A stretch of DNA of 64,000 nucleotides from positions 34,886,329-34,950,328 of the forward strand of contig NC_082603.1 of the NCBI RefSeq assembly GCF_030936135.1. The letters run 5' to 3'. The DNA is from Gavia stellata (Eukaryota > Chordata > Aves > Gaviiformes > Gaviidae). The position numbers and the translations under genes were made by a program. Positions 30,901-41,134 of the stretch are shown in pieces. A model generated the notes under the pieces. The model saw only the letters and a program-made list of their open reading frames with translations. It searched no databases and was not told the origin of the DNA. Within the stretch, counting starts at the first letter, position 1. Each line of letters starts with the position of its first letter.

Positions 30901-31875
30901 CCAGGAACTGATCAGGAATCATTTCCCAGGCATTTGCAAGGTGCATGGGAGCCCAGCTTAGCTGAGGTCTTTAAACCTTGCCTCAATATACGCTTTATTC
31001 AGTGGCCACAGTTGACTCAAGCTGCCCTTGAAGTGTGCGCAGAAGCATGGAAACAGGCACAGCTGCTCCCCGTCTCCTCTCGTCCACCTCACTGCCGTCC
31101 CTTTCACGGGGTGGATTGGATGAGAGAGGCGGGAAGGAAGACGAGATGAAGGCAACAAGTCATTGCCCAGTTTCTTCCTTGGGATGCTCTAACAATAGCT
31201 CTCCCAGCGGTAAAATTTGCCGGTTTGTTACTACATTCACTCTTTTTTTTCCAGGAAAAGAGCGATTTCACGAGCAGCAGTTTCCATGAGCCATTCTTGG
31301 ACACCGGTGACTCCACAGTTACGGAAATCGAGGAGGTGCCAGCACCCATGGGGTACAAGAACGTGGCCACCAGAAGGAAGCCCAGCAGAGAGGTCCCCGA
31401 GGCCGGGGAGCGCCCGGGGAGCACAGCGCCTGCCAGCATCACGGCCCCCGAGCAGATCAGTGACTACAAACCTCAGGTGTCCGACGGGAAGACGCCGGGG
31501 TACGTAGCTGCCAACCTTTACCAAACACAGCCCCCCGCGCCCCTCCCAGAACCGGAGACGAACATCTTCTTCAGAGACTACACGAGCCCTGTTCCCCACC
31601 TGTGGGACGGGGAGGGAGAGGGGCACCACGTCTGTCTGCTGGAGAAGATCAACCTCATCTTAAACAGCAGCCGGAGCGGGCAAAGCCACGCGTTCGGCCC
31701 AGCCCAGGGGGGACACGGGTCCCTCCTGGAGAACCAGTGGGGACAGATGCTGGCCAGCGATGTTCAAGAGCAAACACTGGTCCCCGAAGAGCTGGTCTCC
31801 TGCCTGAGAGCCATGAACGGGGAGTCGGTGGATATAAAGACCTGCTTTCCGCAAAGCATCGGAAGATTATTTTGA
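15921..31875 (+). CDS. IL23R: IL23R, interleukin-23 receptor chain, with two extra FnIII domains
   Basis: Signalling subunit of the IL-23 receptor, a type I membrane protein that pairs with IL12RB1 and signals through JAK2/STAT3. Fifteen coding exons join in frame to 2436 bp (811 residues). Order: signal peptide (1-19); Ig-like domain with [14 protein letters not shown] (20-117); cytokine-receptor domains D2-D3 with [11 protein letters not shown] and WSAWS (118-318); FnIII D4 and D5 (about 319-504); stalk (505-542); membrane segment (about 546-567); box 1 [11 protein letters not shown]; tail with YKPQ and YQTQ, ending SIGRLF. Box 1, the VTEIEEV stretch, LILN and PEELVSCL match human IL23R and not IL12RB2. 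Human IL23R is 629 residues and lacks D4-D5, which explains the length difference. Lies head to tail with IL12RB2. Confidence 0.93.
15991..16045. repeat. (GGCAC/GGCTC)n pentamer microsatellite
   Basis: Tandem CGGCA/CGGCT pentamers starting 12 bp downstream of the IL23R signal-peptide exon donor. Confidence 0.92.
16046..16786 (+). other. IL23R: IL23R intron after the signal-peptide exon
   Basis: Unique GC-rich intron; nothing else recognised. Confidence 0.8.
16787..17080 (+). CDS. IL23R: IL23R coding exon 2 (Ig-like D1)
   Basis: Codes [20 protein letters not shown] to NVLSG. Cysteines at KCSG, NCFS, TCSAR and VCGT fit the Ig-like domain of human IL23R (NINCSGHIWVEPA). N-glycosylation sites NIS, NYS and NSS. 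Confidence 0.93.
17228..17351 (+). CDS. IL23R: IL23R coding exon 3 (D2 first half)
   Basis: [13 protein letters not shown], then [20 protein letters not shown]: first cytokine-receptor FnIII with the conserved C-x-W. Acceptor CTCCGCAG, donor GTAAGG. Confidence 0.94.
17352..18269 (+). other. IL23R: IL23R intron within D2
   Basis: Unique sequence without a recognisable repeat or extra exon. Confidence 0.8.
18270..18442 (+). CDS. IL23R: IL23R coding exon 4 (D2 second half)
   Basis: Codes [19 protein letters not shown] to LDLQEL, including [16 protein letters not shown], which matches human YLVWVQAANALGMEES. Confidence 0.93.
18599..18744 (+). CDS. IL23R: IL23R coding exon 5 (D3 first half)
   Basis: Codes [18 protein letters not shown], then [20 protein letters not shown]. 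Matches human TIIYWDSQTTIEKVSCEMRY. Acceptor CCCCGCAG, donor GTGAGA, ends on a codon boundary. Confidence 0.93.
18745..20711 (+). other. IL23R: IL23R introns flanking the WSAWS exon
   Basis: Apart from exon 19617-19776 these two introns are unique GC-rich DNA with a short GGCGTGCACATG-like repeat near 19900. No further exon seen. Confidence 0.7.
19617..19776 (+). CDS. IL23R: IL23R coding exon 6 (D3 second half, WSAWS)
   Basis: Codes [20 protein letters not shown], then [20 protein letters not shown] and FFYTTPEA. The WSXWS motif is intact (19731-19745). Acceptor CCTTGCAG, donor GTAAGC. Confidence 0.94.
20712..20794 (+). CDS. IL23R: IL23R coding exon 7 in CDS order (8th exon of gene): D4 first half
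   Basis: Codes [17 protein letters not shown] then [10 protein letters not shown]. Aligns with the exon of the neighbouring IL12RB2 that starts [13 protein letters not shown], with the same phases (1 in, 0 out) and similar size (83 and 80 bp). No counterpart in human IL23R. Acceptor CTCCCGCAG, donor GTAAGG. Confidence 0.85.
21084..21285 (+). CDS. IL23R: IL23R 9th exon of gene: D4 second half
   Basis: Codes [20 protein letters not shown] to [24 protein letters not shown] and [11 protein letters not shown] mirror RGRILWY and [11 protein letters not shown] in IL12RB2 at 58029, so this is the paralogous exon. Donor GTAGGA. Confidence 0.88.
21286..22221 (+). other. IL23R: IL23R intron between D4 and D5
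   Basis: Contains a (TATA/TGTG)n-rich stretch at about 22015-22070 and a repeated GGTTTTATAGAGAAATTT (two copies near 21972 and 21993). Confidence 0.75.
22222..22416 (+). CDS. IL23R: IL23R 10th exon of gene: D5 first half
   Basis: Codes [39 protein letters not shown] and [10 protein letters not shown] typical FnIII (WQPP, FIVEW) aligned with IL12RB2 exon 59504-59704. Acceptor CTCCGCAG, donor GTAAGA. Confidence 0.88.
23178..23255 (+). CDS. IL23R: IL23R 11th exon of gene: D5 second half
   Basis: Codes [20 protein letters not shown] then PSSGQ: the F-G strands of an FnIII (SVYAVYPDG). Parallel to IL12RB2 exon 60632-60733 (SVFALYRD). Acceptor TTTCCAG, donor GTAAGC. Confidence 0.86.
23422..23710 (-). 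mobile_element. CR1 3' fragment, minus orientation
   Basis: Begins ACAGAATCACTAAGGTTGG; the complement codes [20 protein letters not shown] then [13 protein letters not shown]. 5' truncated. Confidence 0.93.
24339..24886 (-). mobile_element. CR1 fragment, minus orientation, with internal palindrome
   Basis: Begins TCACAGAATCATTAAGG and covers the ORF2 tail to VRPH-level sequence. At 24826-24849 it carries a 9-bp arm palindrome absent from its sister copies. Confidence 0.93.
25367..25588 (+). mobile_element. CR1 3' end, plus orientation
   Basis: From GGCTATTAGGAGAAATGTC to the terminal repeat ATTCTGTGATTCTGTGA, the canonical CR1 3' end. Confidence 0.93.
27291..27594 (-). mobile_element. CR1 3' fragment, minus orientation
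   Basis: Begins TCACAGAATCATTAAGGTTGG-type terminus; the complement codes [20 protein letters not shown] then VALRDMV. Confidence 0.93.
28309..28362 (+). CDS. IL23R: IL23R 12th exon of gene: stalk
   Basis: A 54-bp exon, phase 1-1: [18 protein letters not shown]. Human IL23R also starts this segment with VP. Acceptor TGTTTAAG, donor GTAAGA. Confidence 0.78.
28829..28888 (+). CDS. IL23R: IL23R 13th exon of gene: stalk
   Basis: A 60-bp exon, phase 1-1: [20 protein letters not shown]. Acceptor TGTTGCAG, donor GTAAGG. Supported by phase and splice sites more than by homology; could be alternatively used. Confidence 0.7.
29220..29316 (+). CDS. IL23R: IL23R 14th exon of gene: transmembrane segment
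   Basis: [14 protein letters not shown], then [18 protein letters not shown]: one membrane helix with a basic stop-transfer. Human GDIGLLLGMIVF is alike. Acceptor TTTTTTCAG, donor GTATTG. Confidence 0.92.
29317..30700 (+). other. IL23R: IL23R intron after the transmembrane exon
   Basis: Unique sequence except for a CR1 fragment at 30238-30461. Confidence 0.8.
30238..30461 (-). mobile_element. CR1 3' fragment, minus orientation
   Basis: Begins CACAGAATCACAGAGTCACT and ends in the segment TCCTAATATCCAGCCTAAAC; about 225 bp. Confidence 0.92.
30701..30791 (+). CDS. IL23R: IL23R 15th exon of gene: box 1
   Basis: [19 protein letters not shown] then [23 protein letters not shown] is the JAK-binding box 1, matching human LIPKWLYEDIP. 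Acceptor TCGGTAAAG, donor GTAATT. Confidence 0.93.
31255..31875 (+). CDS. IL23R: IL23R last coding exon: cytoplasmic tail
   Basis: Two hundred and six codons plus [21 protein letters not shown] to PQSIGRLF. Contains [17 protein letters not shown] (human GYKPQIS), [16 protein letters not shown] and [13 protein letters not shown] (human EFVSCLGIVNEE). Human TYFPQN is TCFPQS here, so the distal tyrosine is absent. Confidence 0.94.
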   Translation, partial: EKSDFTSSSFHEPFLDTGDSTVTEIEEVPAPMGYKNVATRRKPSREVPEAGERPGSTAPASITAPEQISDYKPQVSDGKTPGYVAANLYQTQPPAPLPEPETNIFFRDYTSPVPHLWDGEGEGHHVCLLEKINLILNSSRSGQSHAFGPAQGGHGSLLENQWGQMLASDVQEQTLVPEELVSCLRAMNGESVDIKTCFPQSIGRLF

Positions 31876-32425
31876 GAGAAATTGTAGCTGTGATTAAAAA
31901 ATCGGAAGCGATGACCGTGGCACATACCAGCCTTTGAGATCGCGAACAGCAGAATTGGAGCAGAACTCCAAATCTGAAATCTGCCTCCTTAATCGACAAC
32001 AAATTCTTGTGGCTGCCTGGAATGCTTTGGCCAGTAAATCACAATTTTAAACTTACCTTATATTGTCACAAGCATAAAACCCATAAAACTTGGATTCCCG
32101 TAAGAACTGAAATAGAGAGCAGGTGATTTTTGCAGGATGCAATATGCTTCAATTATTATTCAAAATCATTCTCATGTTAAATGTTTGGAGCATTTAATCC
32201 CTGGAGCTGATTGCAGTTAAGATGGATAAAATGATCCCTTAGGCATCCTGACTGAATTGTGTAAAACATCCTGGGATCGCTCCTAACAAAAAGACACTAC
32301 ACCGAGGAGGATTTCTATATCATACAGCAGACGTGGGTACCAGGACCATGAAATCTTTTCTGTATGACAGAATAACCCAATTTCATTTTCCCTCCTGTTC
32401 AATAATAAAACCTACATCAGGTAAG
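31876..32425 (+). other. IL23R: IL23R 3' UTR and poly(A) signal
   Basis: About 550 bp of AT-rich noncoding sequence ending shortly after AATAAA at 32404-32409. It is the first canonical signal after the stop; cleavage is expected about 15-20 bp later. Confidence 0.65.
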
Positions 32426-33019
32426 AACAAGCCTTCATCGTCTGCCAGGCTGATTTAAAGTCTCTCTACATTGGTCACCGGGCAGATTCTTCACGTTGGG
32501 TGAGGGATTTATCACCTCCTCACAGCATCTTGTCAGCGCCTCGGCCTTGCTGTGTGAAGCAGAACGTGGCACAGCGGAACGGCGTTTATTTGGCACACGG
32601 CAGGGAATTTTGGATCTTCTGAAATACAGAACATGAACTACAGGAGTCTCCGTCCTGCTGAGCCGTCGTGAAATCATTTAAAAGTTTGCCTGGCACTTCA
32701 GAGGTGGTCTTGCAAAATGGTCCTAAAGCAACCAGAAACTCCCTGGAAATGCAAGAGGTTGGATTATGTATTTGTTCGCTGATCACCCACACCTTTTTAA
32801 GGAAACACTCCAAATTCTTTTAAGGAATACGAGCGTAAAAGAAGGTTACAATACTCTGTAAAACACCTGAGCACTCAACACCCTCCGTGAGGTTTGCTCT
32901 GCCGCTCCTCTTCTCCTACCTCTCATGGCCCAGCGCAGACCGTCTGGTTTTGGTCGGCAGCCGCAGCCGGTGGAGGTGACACTGCGTGTGGCTGGGATGG
33001 GGAGGGCTGCTGGTGCCAG

Positions 33020-33380
33020 AGCCGCATGCCCATGCATGCCCATGCACCCCCATGAGTGCCCATGCACACCCATGCACCCCCATGCACCCCCATGCACGCC
33101 CATGTGCACCCATGCATGCCCGTGCATGCCCACGCGCACCCATGCACACCTGTGCACACCATGCATGCCTGTGCACGCCCATGCACACCCATGTGCGCCC
33201 ATGCGTGCCTGTGCACACCCATGCATGCCCATGCACACCCATGTGCACCCATGCACACTTATGTGCACCCATGCACACTCATGCACGCCCATGCACACCC
33301 ATGCACGCCCATGCACACCCATGCATATACACACATACACACACATATACATATACACACACACATATATATATATATAT
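33020..33380. repeat. CCCATGCACA minisatellite grading into (CA)n and (TA)n
   Basis: Roughly 10-12 bp units of CCCATGCACA/CCCATGCATG over 300 bp, then ACACATACACACACATATAC and (TA)n. Both strands are open by composition. Confidence 0.93.
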
Positions 33381-33494
33381 TTGTGCCCTTCTCTTTCCAT
33401 TTCCCCTGGTAACCAATCCATATTACCAGCTGCATCCATGCACCTGTGTAAAGGAGAAATATTTCCCTCAGCCCCCAAAAACTCAGCGGGAGCT
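33381..33494 (+). repeat. Dispersed 114-bp element, copy A
   Basis: Starts TTGTGCCCTTCTCTTTCCAT right after the (TA)n tract and ends CAGCGGGAGCT. Its reverse complement recurs at 34714-34827 with only scattered changes. Family not recognised. Confidence 0.85.
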
Positions 33495-34713
33495 GAGGGA
33501 AATTCTGCGCGTAGAACTCCCATCGGAGACAGCCCGCAGCAGCCTGCTGCAGATGCTGCCTTCCCCGCCTTGCATCCAGCCGAAAAAGCAAAGAGCACAG
33601 GGCTCCTGTCATCGCTGACGGGGGGGACTGGGAGCTTAAATACAGCCTGCTAGCAGCTCGGTGTGCTCGCAAGAATCCCGTCGTATTTGCATGTAGCTTT
33701 GAGTCGCCATTTACAATAAGTAGCACAAAGAGCCTCTGAATATATACACGTACGTGGGATTTCTGCTCCCTGAGCAGCCTGCGTAGCTCATAGGGTGCTG
33801 GGCGACAGAGCTGGCCCCGCATAGCGCAGGGAATATTTGCAGGGAACGTGTCTTGTAGGAATGCCGTTAACACGTGAAAAGGCAAAAGGATCATCTGACT
33901 GTGCGTGACCGAGCCAAAATCCGTAGAATAGAAAGAGCAAGACTTGATAAATTTTCGTAAGACTTAAAAGTTACAAAGCTAACGTAGATGCTGACCTATG
34001 CATCATTACCTAGCTAGAGTTATCCACTTCATTATTACGAAATCACTTTTTGCAGTGGAACTGCTAAAGCCGGAGATTATAATCTTTCCTTCAATTTTTG
34101 CTGTATGCGTTTCTCTAACGGCTCTTGCACCAGTGGATGGATTTTGTTGTTTACTCCTGGATACCTTCAAACCAACATTGTCGTGTGCTGTACTTGTTTC
34201 CTTTTAACAACCCGAGAGATCCATCGCTTAAATTTACAGAGTAGTAGTTACCTGGCAAGACGGGGTGGGATTCTTCTTTAGAAGCAGCAAACCGTTTCCA
34301 AGCCAGAAGTGTGGTTTTTACATGTAAGCAAGTCTAAAATTAGTGATTGCTGCCTGTGCAGGAAGGAAATTGTCAAAGAACAGCCACCTACTGTCAGCAG
34401 CCCAAATGTGAGATGGGGAAGGTATTTTTTTCAATGTCCACATCCTGAGACTCGCGCTGCCTGTATCGCCTGAACTACCAAACCCCGTGGGTGAAAATGC
34501 TCGTCCCGTCCGAAAACAAGGCTGAAAGCCTGGTCTTCTTACATTTCAGGTACCTGCGGGTTGAATTTCCAGCCCTGCTAACCCACTCCGGCATGGAGAC
34601 CTGCAAATATATCCGTGGCCGGGAGGAGCACAGCTCCGCTGCGGTTCAGCAGCTCTCAGCACGCAGCGGTGCGGGGATGAAACATTGCCCCGCTCCCACC
34701 GTGCACGCGGCAA

Positions 34714-34827
34714 AGCTCCCGCTGAGTTCTTGGGGGTGAGGGAAATACTTCTCCTTTACACGGGTGCATGGATGCAGCTGGTGAATATGGACTGGTTACC
34801 GGGGAAAATGGAAAGAGAAGGGCACAA
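34714..34827 (-). repeat. Dispersed 114-bp element, copy B (inverted)
   Basis: The inverted partner of 33381-33494. It too adjoins a (TATG/TGTG)n microsatellite on the same side of the element (34828-34876), so the microsatellite is part of the repeated unit. Confidence 0.85.
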
Positions 34828-34876
34828 ATACATATATATGTGTGTGTGTATATGTATATGTGTGTGTATATATATT
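34828..34876. repeat. (TATATG/TGTGTG)n microsatellite
   Basis: Adjoins copy B of the 114-bp element and corresponds to the TA/CA tract of copy A. Confidence 0.9.
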
Positions 34877-35821
34877 CCAACTGTTCTATTCTACCATACA
34901 ATAAATCTCCCCCTCTCCCTCCCTTCTAACCCATTTGGACAGTGCTTGTGTCTACCAACGGTTTAAAAGAGGCGACAGGCTTGGTCTGGGATGGATACCC
35001 GTGATGTGTTGGCAATGAAGGCATCGGTGGGTAAATGGAGCGGTGCATGAAGACAGCAGGAATTTTGGTAACAGTCCAATACCCGGATACCACACGGTGC
35101 CCTCGGTTTCAACTTTTACTTGTCAGACGTGCCCTTTGCTCTGCTGTTTGTGTTTGCCTGGTTTTGCCCTTGGAAAGCCCTTTGTATCCCGCCTGTGGCT
35201 TCTTTCCACCAAGTGTGGGATTTAGGGATGTAAACCAGCACCCTGAGTGATGGGAATGGAACTATACCCATGCAAGACCAGCACCAGGATCTGCATATGG
35301 GCAACCCTTGAATGTATGGATGGCCTAGTGCTTTGAATGAAATCATGATGACATTTTATTCTTCCCTCCCTCAACTATTACACGCTCTCTAATTCTTGAT
35401 ATTAATCTTTTTTAAACTTTTTCTAAGCTTGGTTATATTCTTGGCAGCCGTATATTGTGCCAGCGATTTCGACAGGTTATTTGTCAGTTTGGCAATGAGT
35501 TTCATGGGTTGTTTGGCTTCGTTGTACCATGGGGTTATACACCTTGGAGGCACATAAAGGAAGTCTACGCTGAGTAATGTCTCTACCCACAGACAGCATG
35601 CAACAAAAAGCGTCGACCTCTTGTGTAACTCGCACCCAGCCTGCGCGCGATTGCAAACTCATTTGTACGTTATCCCATGCAAGTGAAATTTCTATGTAAT
35701 TATTTTATGACAAGACATTTTCTGTTTATGCCAAATGAGTAACACGGAGAAAGCGGCTGCTGCTGAAGTTATAGTGTGTGGGGCGTTTGCACAAGGCAGG
35801 CTTTTTTGGTGTGCAGAAGTG

Positions 35822-35995
35822 GGGACCCCATATCCCTTGATGTAAAGGAGTTGGGACCCCATGTTCCTTGACATAAAGGAGTCGGGACCCCATGTCCCTT
35901 GACGTAAAGGAGTTGGGACCCCATGTCCCTTCACGTAAACGAGTCGGGACTCCATGTCCCTTGATGTAAAGAAGTTGGGACCCCATGTCGCTTGA
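35822..35995. repeat. 31-bp tandem repeat, six copies
   Basis: GGGACCCCATGTCCCTTGAC-type units start at 35822, 35853, 35884, 35915, 35946 and 35977, exactly 31 bp apart, with a few substitutions each. Confidence 0.95.
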
Positions 35996-38102
35996 GCTTG
36001 GTGTCCCTGTCCACCAGACAGAGACAGCCGGGGGCCTGCAGAGACGTCCCTCACCAGCCTGGGGAAGAGCTCGGCCACAGCAGTATTGGTGCAAGCCAGC
36101 AGCTGCCCACTGGTCTATGCGTAATGTCATTAAATATCAAAGCAGAATAGCTCACGACCGAGGTGCACCATGACGCCGTGTCTCACTGCTCTTCACAGGT
36201 CTAGCACAACCCAAGTGAAAAGGATCTTTTTATATGAAAGGAAGGAGAGAACAAATTAAAAAGAAAGAAGACATTGGGTGAAGTCTCTTCAAAGCTTCAG
36301 CAGGCTCAGAGACCAGCCGAGCCATCCACTGCCTGCTCTTATCTCCATCCCATCGCATCAGTACAGGGTGTATCAGGTGTGAGCTTGTGATCTTGCTCGG
36401 GCGCAAGCCCTGTTACCAACAGCACGGTGCACATCAGGCAGAGACACGCTCCCTTTGGGTCTTGTTGCTTGCCGTCCCCCTTCAAAAAGTATACTTGAAA
36501 ATTAGTTAAACGAAATGCATAACAAATACATAATAAATAAAGTCAGCACGTAGTAAATTATGCATTAAATATGCATCAGCAACTACAATTCTAAAACATT
36601 TATGCTGCTGCTCTGCCACCATTACCATGCTTTCTGCAGTCGGACATAGCATTAATTCTGATTTAGTGTTTGAAGCACAGGAGAGCTGGGGTTTGGTCCC
36701 AGCTTAGTCACGGACTGGCTGCATGACCTTCACCAAGTCACTTTGCCTCCGTTTCTTATCCACAGAGTCCACATAGTAACAATTACTACCTCTGGTAAAG
36801 CCTGGGGATCTAAAATCCGAAAGCACCGTATAGCATTTGGCAACAGGAACGGTACAAGAATATGAAGATAATAGAAATGTTTTCTGAGTAATCCCGCGCT
36901 CGCTTTTATTCTGCATATGCATTTGCCAGACTACTCCATGCTGAAAGGTCTGTAAGCACTTGGGTGTCAGTAAATTGTGGAGGAGCTTTAGTGGCAGATA
37001 AATACTCCGCAGAGACTAAAACGGGATAAAAAACTTCAATGTTTCACAAAGCTAAATAACAGCAGTAGACCTCCGGGGCTTTCTGAATGCAGAGACAAAA
37101 GATCAAAGCCCAGGTCGTGACCAACAGATGCATGCAAAGCTGCAAATAAATGCCTGGATCAGCAAAAGCCTTCTGAAAGATGCTGCAACAGGAAAATGAA
37201 AGCAGGTGGAACAGCCGCACAACAGAAGTGGGAATATTCATTAAAAATTACACTATTTGGTATAGCCTCTTACATTCCTTAGCCTTCAAGAGGATTAATT
37301 CTTTAAGAGGGAATATGAGGAGTCCTTCAGAGGGTAGAAGGACTGAGCACAACAGCAGAGACTGAAACCAAACCTGCATTTCGTAGAAGAGGATGTGAGA
37401 AGCGAGGCTGTGGTTTGCGCCTAGACTGGCTTCACTGCATGTCAGCTTCACAGAGTCAAATCCCATGAAAATACCACTTGCAAAGCAACAGGAGCAGGGC
37501 TTGGATAAAAGATCCAAGCAAGCATTGAACACAATGAATAGAAAACGAACTATAGAAGCGATCCATCAAAGGAGATTTCAGGATTGCTACTTACCAAACC
37601 AGCCAAGTTGTTCCTTAACGGAGAGGAATTAATCTTGCCACAAGGATATTAGAAAAACCCACAATTCTTAACCTCTTACAGGATGCAGGGTGACGCTGTG
37701 TCTCGCGCATCATCTATACAATTTTCTAGATTGGCACTGTCGGACCCATGCTCTCCCCATGAACTCAGCCTTCCTTGGCTCGGTTATGCGGTCAAGAGGA
37801 GACAGAGCAATTGCATTTACCAAATTAAGTAACTGATTTCATCCTGCTGGGTTAAGGCAAATTGAATGAGAATCGCTGGCGTGCGCAGCAGATGGAAAAC
37901 TAAGAGAGCCAGCGCACCAACTACCTGCACTATTGAAGACAGACAGACGTGCAATGAATTATTGCCCATCCTACTGCTGTAGCAGTAACTGCAATATTAC
38001 TATAGTGCCGTGGACCAAAACTCTGCCGCCTGGGTTGCAAGGAGCTGGACATCCGAGCAGCTGAAAGTCATTAAAGAAGCTGAAGGAAGAAAGGCAGCGG
38101 GA

Positions 38103-38552
38103 ATCACAGAGTCACAGACTGACAGGGGTTGGAAGGGACCTCTGGAGACCATCCAGTCCAACCCCCCGCCAGAGCAGGGTCACCTGGAGCAGGTTGCACA
38201 GGAATGCGTCCAGGCGAGTTTTGAGTATCTCCAGAGAAGGAGACTCCACAACCTCTCTGGGCAGCCTGTTCCAGTGCTCTGCCACCCTCAAAGTGAAGAA
38301 GTTCCTCCTCATGTTTAGGTGGAACTTCCTATGACCAGGTTTGTGCCCATCACCTCTCGTCCTGTCACTGGGCACCACTGAAAAAAGACTGGCCCCATCC
38401 TGCTGGCACCCACCCCTTAGGTATTGATAAGCATTGGTAAGATCCCCCTCAGTGTTCTCTTCTCCAGATTAAAAAGACCCAAGTCCCTCAGCCTGTCCTC
38501 ATAAGAAAGATGTTCTGGTCCCCTAATCCTCTCCGTAGCCCTAACGAGCAGA
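38103..38552 (-). mobile_element. Older CR1 subfamily fragment, minus orientation
   Basis: Begins TCACAGAGTCACAGACTGAC, GGTTGGAAGGGACCTCTGGA, the 3' end of a different CR1 subfamily. The complement codes [19 protein letters not shown] then [13 protein letters not shown]. Confidence 0.9.
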
Positions 38553-41134
38553 GCAGGCTCGGTTCCTGGAAGCAGAGCTGCCTGTGCTTGGGCTGCGGTT
38601 TGACATTCAGCAGCCTGAGCTGTTGTGTCCCCTCAGCCACGTCGAGTGGTCCCACCTCTTCCACGGCGCTGACGGGACTCACGGCCCTGCGAGGTAAATT
38701 GGATCAAAGAACTGATCATAATTCCAAACAAGAGCATCTGTGATGTGATTTTGTTTATTCCTGTATTCAACACTGAATTAGTCTTACCTTCTTCGAGCTT
38801 CTCAAGCTTTGGTGTTGGTGTTGCACGCTGGGTTGGTGACCGCAGCGGGCTGGTGGGCAGCGTGTTGGTGTTGCTGGCTCTGTCTGCTCCAGAAGTCCCT
38901 GTCCTCCTCTGCCGGTGGTGGCCCTGCTATTGAGAAGGCTCTTCCCTCCTGCCCTGGTTATCAACTGTTGAAATCAGCAGCTAAAGCTCAGCACGGAAAA
39001 ACTGGAGACCTTCTCGTCCGTAGGGAGAGTGGCCAGTGATGGAGGGTTGGCAGCACTGCAAAAAAACCACAGACGAAATATGAAATTGCAACAAAATGCG
39101 ACCGCAGTTTTGACAGCGAGATCAACGCAGTGCTCACGGCGTGGCCAGAGACCTCTCATTTAGGGCAGCGCTGATGCACAGCTTTGCCTGTGCGGTCCCT
39201 GGTACAATCAGATCTAGAAACTGCTCTCTCTTTTGGAACCTCATCACCGAAAACAGAGCGAGAAACCAACAGATATTCAGAGAAATTAAAAAAAAAGGGC
39301 AGGCTGGAAGGAGTGACCCTTCGACTGGGGAAGGGATGCCAGCCTGAAAGCAGTCTACGAGCCTCTGAGGTCTTCAAGCAGGCAGAGAAAGTATTTGGGG
39401 TTTTTTTTTAATAATTATTTGTCTTTGCTGACACAAGAAAATGGAATTACGTTGAACACAAACCGAAGACAAAAAATCGTGGCATACCTTTGAAAGAGCG
39501 GGGGTGCAAACACTATCACAACAGCTCTTCCTAAGCTGGACTAGACAATGTGGTGAAATCAAGAACTCCAGAGAATGCTATGGAGGAAATCCATTAAATA
39601 AACAAACACTACTCCTTCCTGACTGACCACCGAGGGCAACCACAGCAGGGCTTTTGGATACAGTCGCCGTCTCTTGGGTGGGTTTTTAAGCCCCCCATAA
39701 GTAACTCCCAGGGATCTGCCCCTCTCATCATTTCGGCGCTGGTGACTCACTGCCATTCCTTCGCAATTCTTCTCTCTCAAGGTTATTTCCAGACCTACGA
39801 CCTGACAAAACCAGAGAGTGTAAGGGCTGCACCTGCTGATTTCACTTTTGAGTTTGAGTTCTCTTTCCTCCAGTAGTATTTTTAACATTAGCACTCGCCT
39901 ATTTTCTGACTGGGCTCCAGCCTTCTTCCATCATCAGCTTTAACGTTCCCTGATTCTCGTTAAAATATTTGGAAAAGAGGCAGCTTTTCACCATTGGAAA
40001 CTTCTTACGTTTCTGGATAGCAACTTTTTTCCTTACAAAGCCAATGGACACAATGGCTGAATAAGCCATTCCTGGTCTTCTGTTTTGTTTTGCTTTGCTT
40101 TAGAAGTCTCCTTTTACGTGCATTTCACCTTTGACTTCCAGAAGCTGAGCATGAATTGCCACGACAGTACACAGTCAAATTTCATTACATCATGTAATGT
40201 TTTATTTCACTATCTATGAGGAAAGTCCACCTTCTTGACTCTTCTTCCTTCTTCCAGCATTCATCGTCTTATGAAGGTGGGTTGAAGCAGACAGCATCTC
40301 GACCTCAACACAGTGAGGGCCTCTACTGATGGAGATTCCTTTCGGCTTTGTATCCCTGGAAGCTCTGCAGAAATAAGGCGGCGAGGTAGCAGCAGGCACC
40401 CGCACCTTGTGTCCCACGGGTGCGAGAAGCGCTCCCTGCCTCCCTGGCTGGAACCACCATCATCTGCTGTTGGCAGCAGAGGTCTGCTAAGAGGCAGTTT
40501 GTAATTCTCCTCCTGCCAGCAAGCTCCACCCGAGGCGGCTGGTACTCCCTGAAGTGCAGGCTCAACAAGCTGCCTTAGGTCTTGCATTTACATATGCATT
40601 GGCATACGCTGGGTTTGATCATATAGGCTTCACCCCGTGAAAACCGGGCTGCTGGAACAGCACGTCTTCTGGACCTCAGAGAGCACGGCTTTGCCTGGGG
40701 TGTAAGGGGTCACGCTACAACCACTAACGGCATTTTGTTACAGCCTCTTGCTTTGCCCTCCTCTGCCTCGGTACAGATGCTCCTCCGGAGCCGGCCACTG
40801 TCACCACCAAACATCACACGTTCTGCTGCCAACTGCTGCTGGTGCTTTCCCCAGCTCCGTTTTCAGAAGCGCAGACACCCCCTCCTCTCAGAGAACTGAT
40901 GACTCCGTACTTTCCTTGACATCATCCCCTGCCTGGTGCAGCAGGGAGGCTGGCACAACGTCCTCGCAGCTCCGTTTGCAGCAGGACCCGGGGCTTCGGC
41001 TCTTCGGTTGCAGTCAAGCAGAGGGTAGAGGCGGTGGCGAGACACCCGACTGCAGGGAGCATGCTGTTTTCTTCATGATCCGCAAGCACCGCGTGCTTTC
41101 TCCTGGAGCTTTGTGCTCCACGCAAGTCAGTGAA

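Noticed and set aside
32846-33653. MHGCAWVCMG-type repeat proteins on both strands
   Set aside because: Products of the CATGCAC minisatellite, open on both strands.
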